Shown here in pieces: positions 1 to 10,003 of a stretch of 64,000 nt of DNA (its first letter is position 1; each line of letters opens with the position of its first letter). Origin of the DNA: Auanema rhodensis (lineage: Eukaryota > Nematoda > Chromadorea > Rhabditida > Rhabditidae). Position numbers and translations under genes: made by a program. The notes below the pieces were generated by a model that saw nothing but the letters and a program-made list of their open reading frames with translations, was not told the DNA's origin and did no database searches. The stretch covers positions 62,001 through 126,000 of the forward strand of contig CAXKVF010000093.1 in the NCBI GenBank assembly GCA_964057225.1, given 5' to 3'.

Positions 1-23
1 TTGAAAACCGCATCTCTTTATCT

Positions 24-33
24 TTCACGTGAA
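24..33. other. Perfect 10-bp palindrome with E-box/G-box core
   Basis: TTCACGTGAA reads the same on both strands and recurs in nearly every monomer. The CACGTG core is the classic target of bHLH and some bZIP proteins. Variants t23a, t25a and t24c/t25a (13524 monomer) touch its left flank, but I saw no change to the core at this site. Binding is not shown by the sequence. Confidence 0.8.
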
Positions 34-57
34 GCGAGTTACATACCAAGTGCACAT

Positions 58-63
58 CACGTG
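58..63. other. Second CACGTG hexamer of the monomer
   Basis: CACGTG in the context ATCACGTGTAC, 32 bp downstream of the first CACGTG (53 bp in 197-bp monomers). It is mutated only rarely: near 14860 and 60503 (g63t), near 24600 (c60a, CATCAAGTG) and near 54606 (CATTACG). Confidence 0.75.
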
Positions 64-107
64 TACATTTAATTAGCATAAATTAAAGTTCACGTAAATT
101 TCAAAGT

Positions 108-120
108 CATGGTTACCATG
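108..120. other. 13-bp inverted repeat CATGGT-T-ACCATG
   Basis: Two 6-bp arms that are perfect reverse complements flank a single T. In monomers with A at position 121 the arms extend by one pair (T107 with A121). It is near-invariant; exceptions seen are 14363-14364 (ACCATAC) and about 63021 (ACCTTG). Such short dyads are candidate non-B or protein-binding elements. Confidence 0.8.
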
Positions 121-130
121 CACCAATATC

Positions 131-149
131 AATAAAAATTTGTTTTTAG
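131..149. other. Phased A/T tract, candidate intrinsic bend
   Basis: AATAAAAATTTGTTTTTAG holds A5T3 followed after one G by T5. Adjacent A/T tracts spaced near one helical turn commonly produce curvature and are frequent in satellites. The inference rests on composition only. Confidence 0.5.
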
Positions 150-1056
150 ACTAATATGGACATGGGGAATCTAATTTTGAAAACCGCATCTCTTTATCTT
201 TCACGTGAAGCGAGTTACATACTAAGTGCACATCACGTGTACATTTAATTAGCATAAATTAAAGTTCACGTAAATTTCAAAGTCATGGTTACCATGAACC
301 AATATCAATAAAAATTTGTTTTTAGACTAATATGGACATGGGGAATCTAATTTTGAAAACCGCATCTCTTTATCTTTCACGTGAAGCGAGTTACATACCA
401 AGTGCACATCACGTGTACATTTAATTAGCATAAATTAAAGTTCACGTAAATTTCAAAGTCATGGTTACCATGAACCAATATCAATAAAAATTTGTTTTTA
501 GACTAATATGGACATGGGGAATCTAATATTGAAAACCGAATCTCTTTATCTTTCACGTGAAGCGAGTTACATACCAAGTGCACATCACGTGTACATTTAA
601 TTAGCATAAATTAAAGTTCACGTAAATTTCAAAGTCATGGTTACCATGCACCAATATCAATAAAAATTTGTTTTTAGACTAATATGGACATGGGGAATCT
701 AATTTTGAAAACCGCATCTCTTTATCTTTCACGTGAAGCGAGTTACATACCAAGTGCACATCACGTGTACATTTAATTAGCATAAATTAAAGTTCACGTA
801 AATTTCAAAGTCATGGTTACCATGCACCAATATCAATAAAAATTTGTTTTTAGACTAATATGGACATGGGGAATCTAATTTTGAAAACCGCATCTCTTTA
901 TCTTTCACGTGAAGCGAGTTACATACCAAGTGCACATCACGTGTACATTTAATTAGCATAAATTAAAGTTCACGTAAATTTCAAAGTCATGGTTACCATG
1001 CACCAATATCAATAAAAATTTGTTTTTAGACTAATATGGACATGGGGAATCTAATT

Positions 1057-1253
1057 TTGAAAACCGCATCTCTTCATCTTTCACGTGAAGCGAGTTACAT
1101 ACCAAGTGAAGCGAGTTACATACCAAGTGCACATCACGTGTACATTTAATTAGCATAAATTAAAGTTCACGTAAATTTCAAAGTCATGGTTACCATGCAC
1201 CAATATCAATAAAAATTTGTTTTTAGACTAATATGGACATGGGGAATCTAATT
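1057..1253 (+). repeat. 197-bp monomer 1 (121C type)
   Basis: t19c plus the 21-bp duplication. Opens a 7-mer; next 197-bp monomer 1253 bp on. Confidence 0.95.
1088..1129 (+). repeat. 21-bp internal tandem duplication (type example)
   Basis: Two exact copies of monomer positions 32-52 (starting AAGCGAG, ending CCAAGTG) at 1088-1108 and 1109-1129. The duplicated unit is bordered by GTG on both sides (positions 29-31 and 50-52), which suggests slippage or recombination at that 3-bp direct repeat. It moves the two CACGTG motifs from 32 to 53 bp apart. Confidence 0.95.
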
Positions 1254-2309
1254 TTGAAAACCGCATCTCTTTATCTTTCACGTGAAGCGAGTTACATACC
1301 AAGTGCACATCACGTGTACATTTAATTAGCATAAATTAAAGTTCACGTAAATTTCAAAGTCATGGTTACCATGAACCAATATCAATAAAAATTTGTTTTT
1401 AGACTAATATGGACATGGGGAATCTAATTTTGAAAACCGCATCTCTTTATCTTTCACGTGAAGCGAGTTACATACCAAGTGCACATCACGTGTACATTTA
1501 ATTAGCATTAATTAAAGTTCACGTAAATTTCAAAGTCATGGTTACCATGAACCAATATCAATAAAAATTTGTTTTTAGACTAATATGGACATGGGGAATC
1601 TAATTTTGAAAACCGCATCTCTTTATCTTTCACGTGAAGCGAGTTACATACCAAGTGCACATCACGTGTACATTTAATTAGCATAAATTAAAGTTCACGT
1701 AAATTTCAAAGTCATGGTTACCATGAACCAATATCAATAAAAATTTGTTTTTAGACTAATATGGACATGGGGAATCTAATTTTGAAAACCGCATCTCTTT
1801 ATCTTTCACGTGAAGCGAGTTACATACCAAGTGCACATCACGTGTACATTTAATTAGCATAAATTAAAGTTCACGTAAATTTCAAAGTCATGGTTACCAT
1901 GCACCAATATCAATAAAAATTTGTTTTTAGACTAATATGGACATGGGGAATCTAATTTTGAAAACCGCATCTCTTTATCTTTCACGTGAAGCGAGTTACA
2001 TACCAAGTGCACATCACGTGTACATTTAATTAGCATAAATTAAAGTTCACGTAAATTTCAAAGTCATGGTTACCATGCACCAATATCAATAAAAATTTGT
2101 TTTTAGACTAATATGGACATGGGGAATCTAATTTTGAAAACCGCATCTCTTTATCTTTCACGTGAAGCGAGTTACATACCAAGTGCACATCACGTGTACA
2201 TTTAATTAGCATAAATTAAAGTTCACGTAAATTTCAAAGTCATGGTTACCATGCACCAATATCAATAAAAATTTGTTTTTAGACTAATATGGACATGGGG
2301 AATCTAATT

Positions 2310-2506
2310 TTGAAAACCGCATCTCTTCATCTTTCACGTGAAGCGAGTTACATACCAAGTGAAGCGAGTTACATACCAAGTGCACATCACGTGTACATTT
2401 AATTAGCATAAATTAAAGTTCACGTAAATTTCAAAGTCATGGTTACCATGCACCAATATCAATAAAAATTTGTTTTTAGACTAATATGGACATGGGGAAT
2501 CTAATT
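2310..2506 (+). repeat. 197-bp monomer 2 (121C type)
   Basis: t19c plus the 21-bp duplication. Opens a 6-mer (1077 bp). Confidence 0.95.
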
Positions 2507-3386
2507 TTGAAAACCGCATCTCTTTATCTTTCACGTGAAGCGAGTTACATACCAAGTGCACATCACGTGTACATTTAATTAGCATAAATTAAAGTTCACG
2601 TAAATTTCAAAGTCATGGTTACCATGAACCAATATCAATAAAAATTTGTTTTTAGACTAATATGGACATGGGGAATCTAATTTTGAAAACCGCATCTCTT
2701 TATCTTTCACGTGAAGCGAGTTACATACCAAGTGCACATCACGTGTACATTTAATTAGCATTAATTAAAGTTCACGTAAATTTCAAAGTCATGGTTACCA
2801 TGAACCAATATCAATAAAAATTTGTTTTTAGACTAATATGGACATGGGGAATCTAATTTTGAAAACCGCATCTCTTTATCTTTCACGTGAAGCGAGTTAC
2901 ATACCAAGTGCACATCACGTGTACATTTAATTAGCATAAATTAAAGTTCACGTAAATTTCAAAGTCATGGTTACCATGAACCAATATCAATAAAAATTTG
3001 TTTTTAGACTAATATGGACATGGGGAATCTAATTTTGAAAACCGCATCTCTTTATCTTTCACGTGAAGCGAGTTACATACCAAGTGCACATCACGTGTAC
3101 ATTTAATTAGCATAAATTAAAGTTCACGTAAATTTCAAAGTCATGGTTACCATGCACCAATATCAATAAAAATTTGTTTTTAGACTAATATGGACATGGG
3201 GAATCTAATTTTGAAAACCGCATCTCTTTATCTTTCACGTGAAGCGAGTTACATACCAAGTGCACATCACGTGTACATTTAATTAGCATAAATTAAAGTT
3301 CACGTAAATTTCAAAGTCATGGTTACCATGCACCAATATCAATAAAAATTTGTTTTTAGACTAATATGGACATGGGGAATCTAATT

Positions 3387-3583
3387 TTGAAAACCGCATC
3401 TCTTCATCTTTCACGTGAAGCGAGTTACATACCAAGTGAAGCGAGTTACATACCAAGTGCACATCACGTGTACATTTAATTAGCATAAATTAAAGTTCAC
3501 GTAAATTTCAAAGTCATGGTTACCATGCACCAATATCAATAAAAATTTGTTTTTAGACTAATATGGACATGGGGAATCTAATT
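3387..3583 (+). repeat. 197-bp monomer 3 (121C type)
   Basis: t19c plus the 21-bp duplication. Opens an 8-mer (1429 bp). Confidence 0.95.
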
Positions 3584-4815
3584 TTGAAAACCGCATCTCT
3601 TTATCTTTCACGTGAAGCGAGTTACATACCAAGTGCACATCACGTGTACATTTAATTAGCATAAATTAAAGTTCACGTAAATTTCAAAGTCATGGTTACC
3701 ATGAACCAATATCAATAAAAATTTGTTTTTAGACTAATATGGACATGGGGAATCTAATTTTGAAAACCGCATCTCTTTATCTTTCACGTGAAGCGAGTTA
3801 CATACCAAGTGCACATCACGTGTACATTTAATTAGCATTAATTAAAGTTCACGTAAATTTCAAAGTCATGGTTACCATGAACCAATATCAATAAAAATTT
3901 GTTTTTAGACTAATATGGACATGGGGAATCTAATTTTGAAAACCGCATCTCTTTATCTTTCACGTGAAGCGAGTTACATACCAAGTGCACATCACGTGTA
4001 CATTTAATTAGCATAAATTAAAGTTCACGTAAATTTCAAAGTCATGGTTACCATGAACCAATATCAATAAAAATTTGTTTTTAGACTAATATGGACATGG
4101 GGAATCTAATTTTGAAAACCGCATCTCTTTATCTTTCACGTGAAGCGAGTTACATACCAAGTGCACATCACGTGTACATTTAATTAGCATAAATTAAAGT
4201 TCACGTAAATTTCAAAGTCATGGTTACCATGCACCAATATCAATAAAAATTTGTTTTTAGACTAATATGGACATGGGGAATCTAATTTTGAAAACCGCAT
4301 CTCTTTATCTTTCACGTGAAGCGAGTTACATACCAAGTGCACATCACGTGTACATTTAATTAGCATAAATTAAAGTTCACGTAAATTTCAAAGTCATGGT
4401 TACCATGCACCAATATCAATAAAAATTTGTTTTTAGACTAATATGGACATGGGGAATCTAATTTTGAAAACCGCATCTCTTTATCTTTCACGTGAAGCGA
4501 GTTACATACCAAGTGCACATCACGTGTACATTTAATTAGCATAAATTGAAGTTCACGTAAATTTCAAAGTCATGGTTACCATGCACCAATATCAATAAAA
4601 ATTTGTTTTTAGACTAATATGGACATGGGGAATCTAATTTTGAAAACCGCATCTCTTTATCTTTCACGTGAAGCGAGTTACATACCAAGTGCACATCACG
4701 TGTACATTTAATTAGCATAAATTAAAGTTCACGTAAATTTCAAAGTCATGGTTACCATGCACCAATATCAATAAAAATTTGTTTTTAGACTAATATGGAC
4801 ATGGGGAATCTAATT

Positions 4816-5012
4816 TTGAAAACCGCATCTCTTCATCTTTCACGTGAAGCGAGTTACATACCAAGTGAAGCGAGTTACATACCAAGTGCACATCACGTGT
4901 ACATTTAATTAGCATAAATTAAAGTTCACGTAAATTTCAAAGTCATGGTTACCATGCACCAATATCAATAAAAATTTGTTTTTAGACTAATATGGACATG
5001 GGGAATCTAATT
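4816..5012 (+). repeat. 197-bp monomer 4 (121C type)
   Basis: t19c plus the 21-bp duplication. Opens a 14-mer B unit (2485 bp). Confidence 0.95.
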
Positions 5013-7300
5013 TTGAAAACCGCATCTCTTTATCTTTCACGTGAAGCGAGTTACATACCAAGTGCACATCACGTGTACATTTAATTAGCATAAATTAAAG
5101 TTCACGTAAATTTCAAAGTCATGGTTACCATGAACCAATATCAATAAAAATTTGTTTTTAGACTAATATGGACATGGGGAATCTAATTTTGAAAACCGCA
5201 TCTCTTTATCTTTCACGTGAAGCGAGTTACATACCAAGTGCACATCACGTGTACATTTAATTAGCATTAATTAAAGTTCACGTAAATTTCAAAGTCATGG
5301 TTACCATGAACCAATATCAATAAAAATTTGTTTTTAGACTAATATGGACATGGGGAATCTAATTTTGAAAACCGCATCTCTTTATCTTTCACGTGAAGCG
5401 AGTTACATACCAAGTGCACATCACGTGTACATTTAATTAGCATAAATTAAAGTTCACGTAAATTTCAAAGTCATGGTTACCATGAACCAATATCAATAAA
5501 AATTTGTTTTTAGACTAATATGGACATGGGGAATCTAATTTTGAAAACCGCATCTCTTTATCTTTCACGTGAAGCGAGTTACATACCAAGTGCACATCAC
5601 GTGTACATTTAATTAGCATAAATTAAAGTTCACGTAAATTTCAAAGTCATGGTTACCATGCACCAATATCAATAAAAATTTGTTTTTAGACTAATATGGA
5701 CATGGGGAATCTAATTTTGAAAACCGCATCTCTTTATCTTTCACGTGAAGCGAGTTACATACTAAGTGCACATCACGTGTACATTTAATTAGCATAAATT
5801 AAAGTTCACGTAAATTTCAAAGTCATGGTTACCATGCACCAATATCAATAAAAATTTGTTTTTAGACTAATATGGACATGGGGAATCTAATTTTGAAAAC
5901 CGCATCTCTTTATCTTTCACGTGAAGCGAGTTACATACCAAGTGCACATCACGTGTACATTTAATTAGCATAAATTAAAGTTCACGTAAATTTCAAAGTC
6001 ATGGTTACCATGAACCAATATCAATAAAAATTTGTTTTTAGACTAATATGGACATGGGGAATCTATTATTGAAAACCGCATCTCTTTATCTTTCACGTGA
6101 AGCGAGTTACATACCAAGTGCACATCACGTGTACATTTAATTAGCATAAATTAAAGTTCACGTAACTTTCAAAGTCATGGTTACCATGCACCAATATCAA
6201 TAAAAATTTGTTTTTAGACTAATATGGACATGGGGAATCTAATTTTGAAAACCGCATCTCTTTATCTTTCACGTGAAGCGAGTTACATACCAAGTGCACA
6301 TCACGTGTACATTTAATTAGCATAAATTAAAGTTCACGTAAATTTCAAAGTCATGGTTACCATGCACCAATATCAATAAAAATTTGTTTTTAGACTAATA
6401 TGGACATGGGGAATCTAATTTTGAAAACCGCATCTCTTTATCTTTCACGTGAAGCGAGTTACATACCAAGTGCACATCACGTGTACATTTAATTAGCATA
6501 AATTAAAGTTCACGTAAATTTCAAAGTCATGGTTACCATGAACCAATATCAATAAAAATTTGTTTTTAGACTAATATGGACATGGGGAATCTAATTTTGA
6601 AAACCGCATCTCGTTATCTTTCACGTGAAGCGAGTTACATACCAAGTGCACATCACGTGTACATTTAATTAGCATAAATTAAAGTTCACGTAAATTTCAA
6701 AGTCATGGTTACCATGCACCAATATCAATAAAAATTTGTTTTTAGACTAATATGGACATGGGGAATCTAATTTTGAAAACCGCATCTCTTTATCTTTCAC
6801 GTGAAGCGAGTTACATACCAAGTGCACATCACGTGTACATTTAATTAGCATAAATTAAAGTTCACGTAAATTTCAAAGTCATGGTTACCATGCACCAATA
6901 TCAATAAAAATTTGTTTTTAGACTAATATGGACATGGGGAATCTAATTTTGAAAACCGCATCTCTTTATCTTACACGTGAAGCGAGTTACATACCAAGTG
7001 CACATCACGTGTACATTTAATTAGCATAAATTAAAGTTCACGTAAATTTCAAAGTCATGGTTACCATGCACCAATATCAATAAAAATTTGTTTTTAGACT
7101 AATATGGACATGGGGAATCTAATTTTGAAAACCGCATCTCTTTATCTTTCACGTGAAGCGAGTTACATACCAAGTGCACATCACGTGTACATTTAATTAG
7201 CATAAATTAAAGTTCACGTAAATTTCAAAGTCATGGTTACCATGCACCAATATCAATAAAAATTTGTTTTTAGACTAATATGGACATGGGGAATCTAATT
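4816..7300 (+). repeat. HOR module B, copy 1 (14 monomers, 2485 bp)
   Basis: A 197-bp monomer followed by 13 of 176 bp. Ordered markers: a80t (5189), c47t (5717), the CTATTATT end before 6069, a98c (6069), t25a (6949). The same length and order recur at 25421 and 53824. A private t17g (CTCGTTATC) lies near 6613. Confidence 0.92.
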
Positions 7301-7497
7301 TTGAAAACCGCATCTCTTCATCTTTCACGTGAAGCGAGTTACATACCAAGTGAAGCGAGTTACATACCAAGTGCACATCACGTGTACATTTAATTAGCAT
7401 AAATTAAAGTTCACGTAAATTTCAAAGTCATGGTTACCATGCACCAATATCAATAAAAATTTGTTTTTAGACTAATATGGACATGGGGAATCTAATT
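7301..7497 (+). repeat. 197-bp monomer 5 (121C type)
   Basis: t19c plus the 21-bp duplication. Opens a 4-mer C unit (725 bp). Confidence 0.95.
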
Positions 7498-8025
7498 TTG
7501 AAAACCGCATCTCTTTATCTTTCACGTGAAGCGAGTTACATACCAAGTGCACATCACGTGTACATTTAATTAGCATAAATTAAAGTTCACGTAAATTTCA
7601 AAGTCATGGTTACCATGAACCAATATCAATAAAAATTTGTTTTTAGACTAATATGGACATGGGGAATCTAATTTTGAAAACCGCATCTCTTTATCTTTCA
7701 CGTGAAGCGAGTTACATACCAAGTGCACATCACGTGTACATTTAATTAGCATAAATTAAAGTTCACGTAAATTTCAAAGTCATGGTTACCATGCACCAAT
7801 ATCAATAAAAATTTGTTTTTAGACTAATATGGACATGGGGAATCTAATTTTGAAAACCGCATCTCTTTATCTTTCACGTGAAGCGAGTTACATACCAAGT
7901 GCACATCACGTGTACATTTAATTAGCATAAATTAAAGTTCACGTAAATTTCAAAGTCATGGTTACCATGCACCAATATCAATAAAAATTTGTTTTTAGAC
8001 TAATATGGACATGGGGAATCTAATT
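7301..8025 (+). repeat. HOR module C, copy 1 (4-mer, 725 bp)
   Basis: 197-bp monomer (121C), then 121A, 121C, 121C, ending at a 197-bp monomer of the 121A type. Five copies of identical length occur in the window. Confidence 0.92.
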
Positions 8026-8222
8026 TTGAAAACCGCATCTCTTCATCTTTCACGTGAAGCGAGTTACATACCAAGTGAAGCGAGTTACATACCAAGTGCA
8101 CATCACGTGTACATTTAATTAGCATAAATTAAAGTTCACGTAAATTTCAAAGTCATGGTTACCATGAACCAATATCAATAAAAATTTGTTTTTAGACTAA
8201 TATGGACATGGGGAATCTAATT
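8026..8222 (+). repeat. 197-bp monomer 6 (121A type)
   Basis: First of the eight duplicated monomers with A at position 121. Opens a 10-mer D unit (1781 bp). Confidence 0.95.
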
Positions 8223-9806
8223 TTGAAAACCGCATCTCTTTATCTTTCACGTGAAGCGAGTTACATACCAAGTGCACATCACGTGTACATTTAATTAGCA
8301 TAAATTAAAGTTCACGTAACTTTCAAAGTCATGGTTACCATGCACCAATATCAATAAAAATTTGTTTTTAGACTAATATGGACATGGGGAATCTAATTTT
8401 GAAAACCGCATCTCTTTATCATTCACGTGAAGCGAGTTACATACCAAGTGCACATCACGTGTACATTTAATTAGCATAAATTAAAGTTCACGTAAATTTC
8501 AAAGTCATGGTTACCATGCACCAATATCAATAAAAATTTGTTTTTAGACTAATATGGACATGGGGAATCTAATTTTGAAAACCGCATCTCTTTATCTTTC
8601 ACGTGAAGCGAGTTACATACCAAGTGCACATCACGTGTACATTTAATTAGCATAAATTAAAGTTCACGTAAATTTGAAAGTCATGGTTACCATGAACCAA
8701 TATCAATAAAAATTTGTTTTTAGACTAATATGGACATGGGGAATCTAATTTTGAAAACCGCATCTCTTTATCTTTCACGTGAAGCGAGTTACATACCAAG
8801 TGCACATCACGTGTACATTTAATTAGCATAAATTAAAGTTCACGTAAATTTCAAAGTCATGGTTACCATGAACCAATATCAATAAAAATTTGTTTTTAGA
8901 CTAATATGGACATGGGGAATCTAATTTTGAAAACCGCATCTCTTTATCTTTCACGTGAAGCGAGTTACATACCAAGTGCACATCACGTGTACATTTAATT
9001 AGCATAAATTAAAGTTCACGTAAATTTCAAAGTCATGGTTACCATGCACCAATATCAATAAAAATTTGTTTTTAAACTAATATGGACATGGGGAATCTAA
9101 TTTTGAAAACCGCATCTCTTTATCTTTCACGTGAAGCGAGTTACATACCAAGTGCACATCACGTGTACATTTAATTAGCATAAATTAAAGTTCACGTAAA
9201 TTTCAAAGTCATGGTTACCATGCACCAATATCAATAAAAATTTGTTTTTAGACTAATATGGACATGGGGAATCTAATTTTGAAAACCGCATCTCTTTATC
9301 TTTCACGTGAAGCGAGTTACATACCAAGTGCACATCACGTGTACATTTAATTAGCATAAATTAAAGTTCACGTAAATTTCAAAGTCATGGTTACCATGAA
9401 CCAATATCAATAAAAATTTGTTTTTAGACTAATATGGACATGGGGAATCTAATTTTGAAAACCGCATCTCTTTATCTTTCACGTGAAGCGAGTTACATAC
9501 CAAGTGCACATCACGTGTACATTTAATTAGCATAAATTAAAGTTCACGTAAATTTCAAAGTCATGGTTACCATGCACCAATATCAATAAAAATTTGTTTT
9601 TAGACTAATATGGACATGGGGAATCTAATTTTGAAAACCGCATCTCTTTATCTTTCACGTGAAGCGAGTTACATACCAAGTGCACATCACGTGTACATTT
9701 AATTAGCATAAATTAAAGTTCACGTAAATTTCAAAGTCATGGTTACCATGCACCAATATCAATAAAAATTTGTTTTTAGACTAATATGGACATGGGGAAT
9801 CTAATT
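8026..9806 (+). repeat. HOR module D, copy 1 (10 monomers, 1781 bp)
   Basis: Starts with a 197-bp monomer carrying 121A, then in order a98c (8223), t23a TATCATTC (8399), c102g TTTGAAAG (8575), plain, g149a TTTTTAAAC (8927). This ordered signature identifies every D copy. The unit is followed directly by a second D copy at 9807. Confidence 0.92.
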
Positions 9807-10003
9807 TTGAAAACCGCATCTCTTCATCTTTCACGTGAAGCGAGTTACATACCAAGTGAAGCGAGTTACATACCAAGTGCACATCACGTGTACATTTAAT
9901 TAGCATAAATTAAAGTTCACGTAAATTTCAAAGTCATGGTTACCATGAACCAATATCAATAAAAATTTGTTTTTAGACTAATATGGACATGGGGAATCTA
10001 ATT
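9807..10003 (+). repeat. 197-bp monomer 7 (121A type)
   Basis: t19c, 21-bp duplication, 121A. Opens a 23-monomer D unit (4069 bp). Confidence 0.95.

Larger units (their letters stand above)
1..176 (+). repeat. Reference satellite monomer (numbering used throughout)
   Basis: This copy matches the majority form and sets the monomer numbering 1-176. Landmarks: CACGTG at 26-31 inside the perfect palindrome TTCACGTGAA (24-33); GTGCAC at 50-55; a second CACGTG at 58-63; TGTACA at 62-67; an ACGT core at 92-95; the inverted repeat CATGGT-T-ACCATG at 108-120; an A5T3/T5 tract at 134-147; CATGGGG at 161-167. There are five CpGs (9, 28, 35, 60, 93). Position 121 is the commonest polymorphism (C here, A in many monomers). 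Confidence 0.95.
1..1056 (+). repeat. Left-edge linker module (six 176-bp monomers)
   Basis: Monomers start at 1, 177, 353, 529, 705 and 881. The 177 copy carries c47t (CATACTAAG) and the 529 copy carries t176a before it plus c11a (ACCGAATC). The same ordered combination, c47t then c11a, appears at 38777/39129 and 45250/45602, in each case just before a 197-bp monomer. This edge is therefore the same linker module, with the array continuing leftwards beyond the window. Confidence 0.85.
1057..4815 (+). repeat. HOR module A, run 1: 7-mer, 6-mer, 8-mer
   Basis: Three HOR units begin at 1057 (1253 bp), 2310 (1077 bp) and 3387 (1429 bp). Each has the order 197-bp monomer (121C), 121A, a80t with 121A, 121A, then two to four 121C monomers (three, two and four here). 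The 8-mer contains a private A-to-G (ATAAATTGAAG, near 4548) that marks the homologous 8-mers near 50148 and 53555. Confidence 0.92.
1606..9500 (+). repeat. Long duplication I, left copy (about 7.9 kb)
   Basis: Aligns with 50614-58508 at a constant offset of 49008 bp. Six successive 197-bp monomers (2310, 3387, 4816, 7301, 8026 and their partners) and the rare CTATTATTG, t25a, ATTGAAG, t23a, c102g and g149a variants all coincide. Left of 1606 the offset becomes 49360 because two monomers are missing from the right copy; right of 9500 the partner switches to c47t. Confidence 0.88.

Noticed and set aside
134-147. TATA-like promoter or terminator in AAAAATTTGTTTTT
   Set aside because: A/T tracts are expected at 32% GC. 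There is no associated hairpin or initiator evidence, so transcription signals cannot be claimed.
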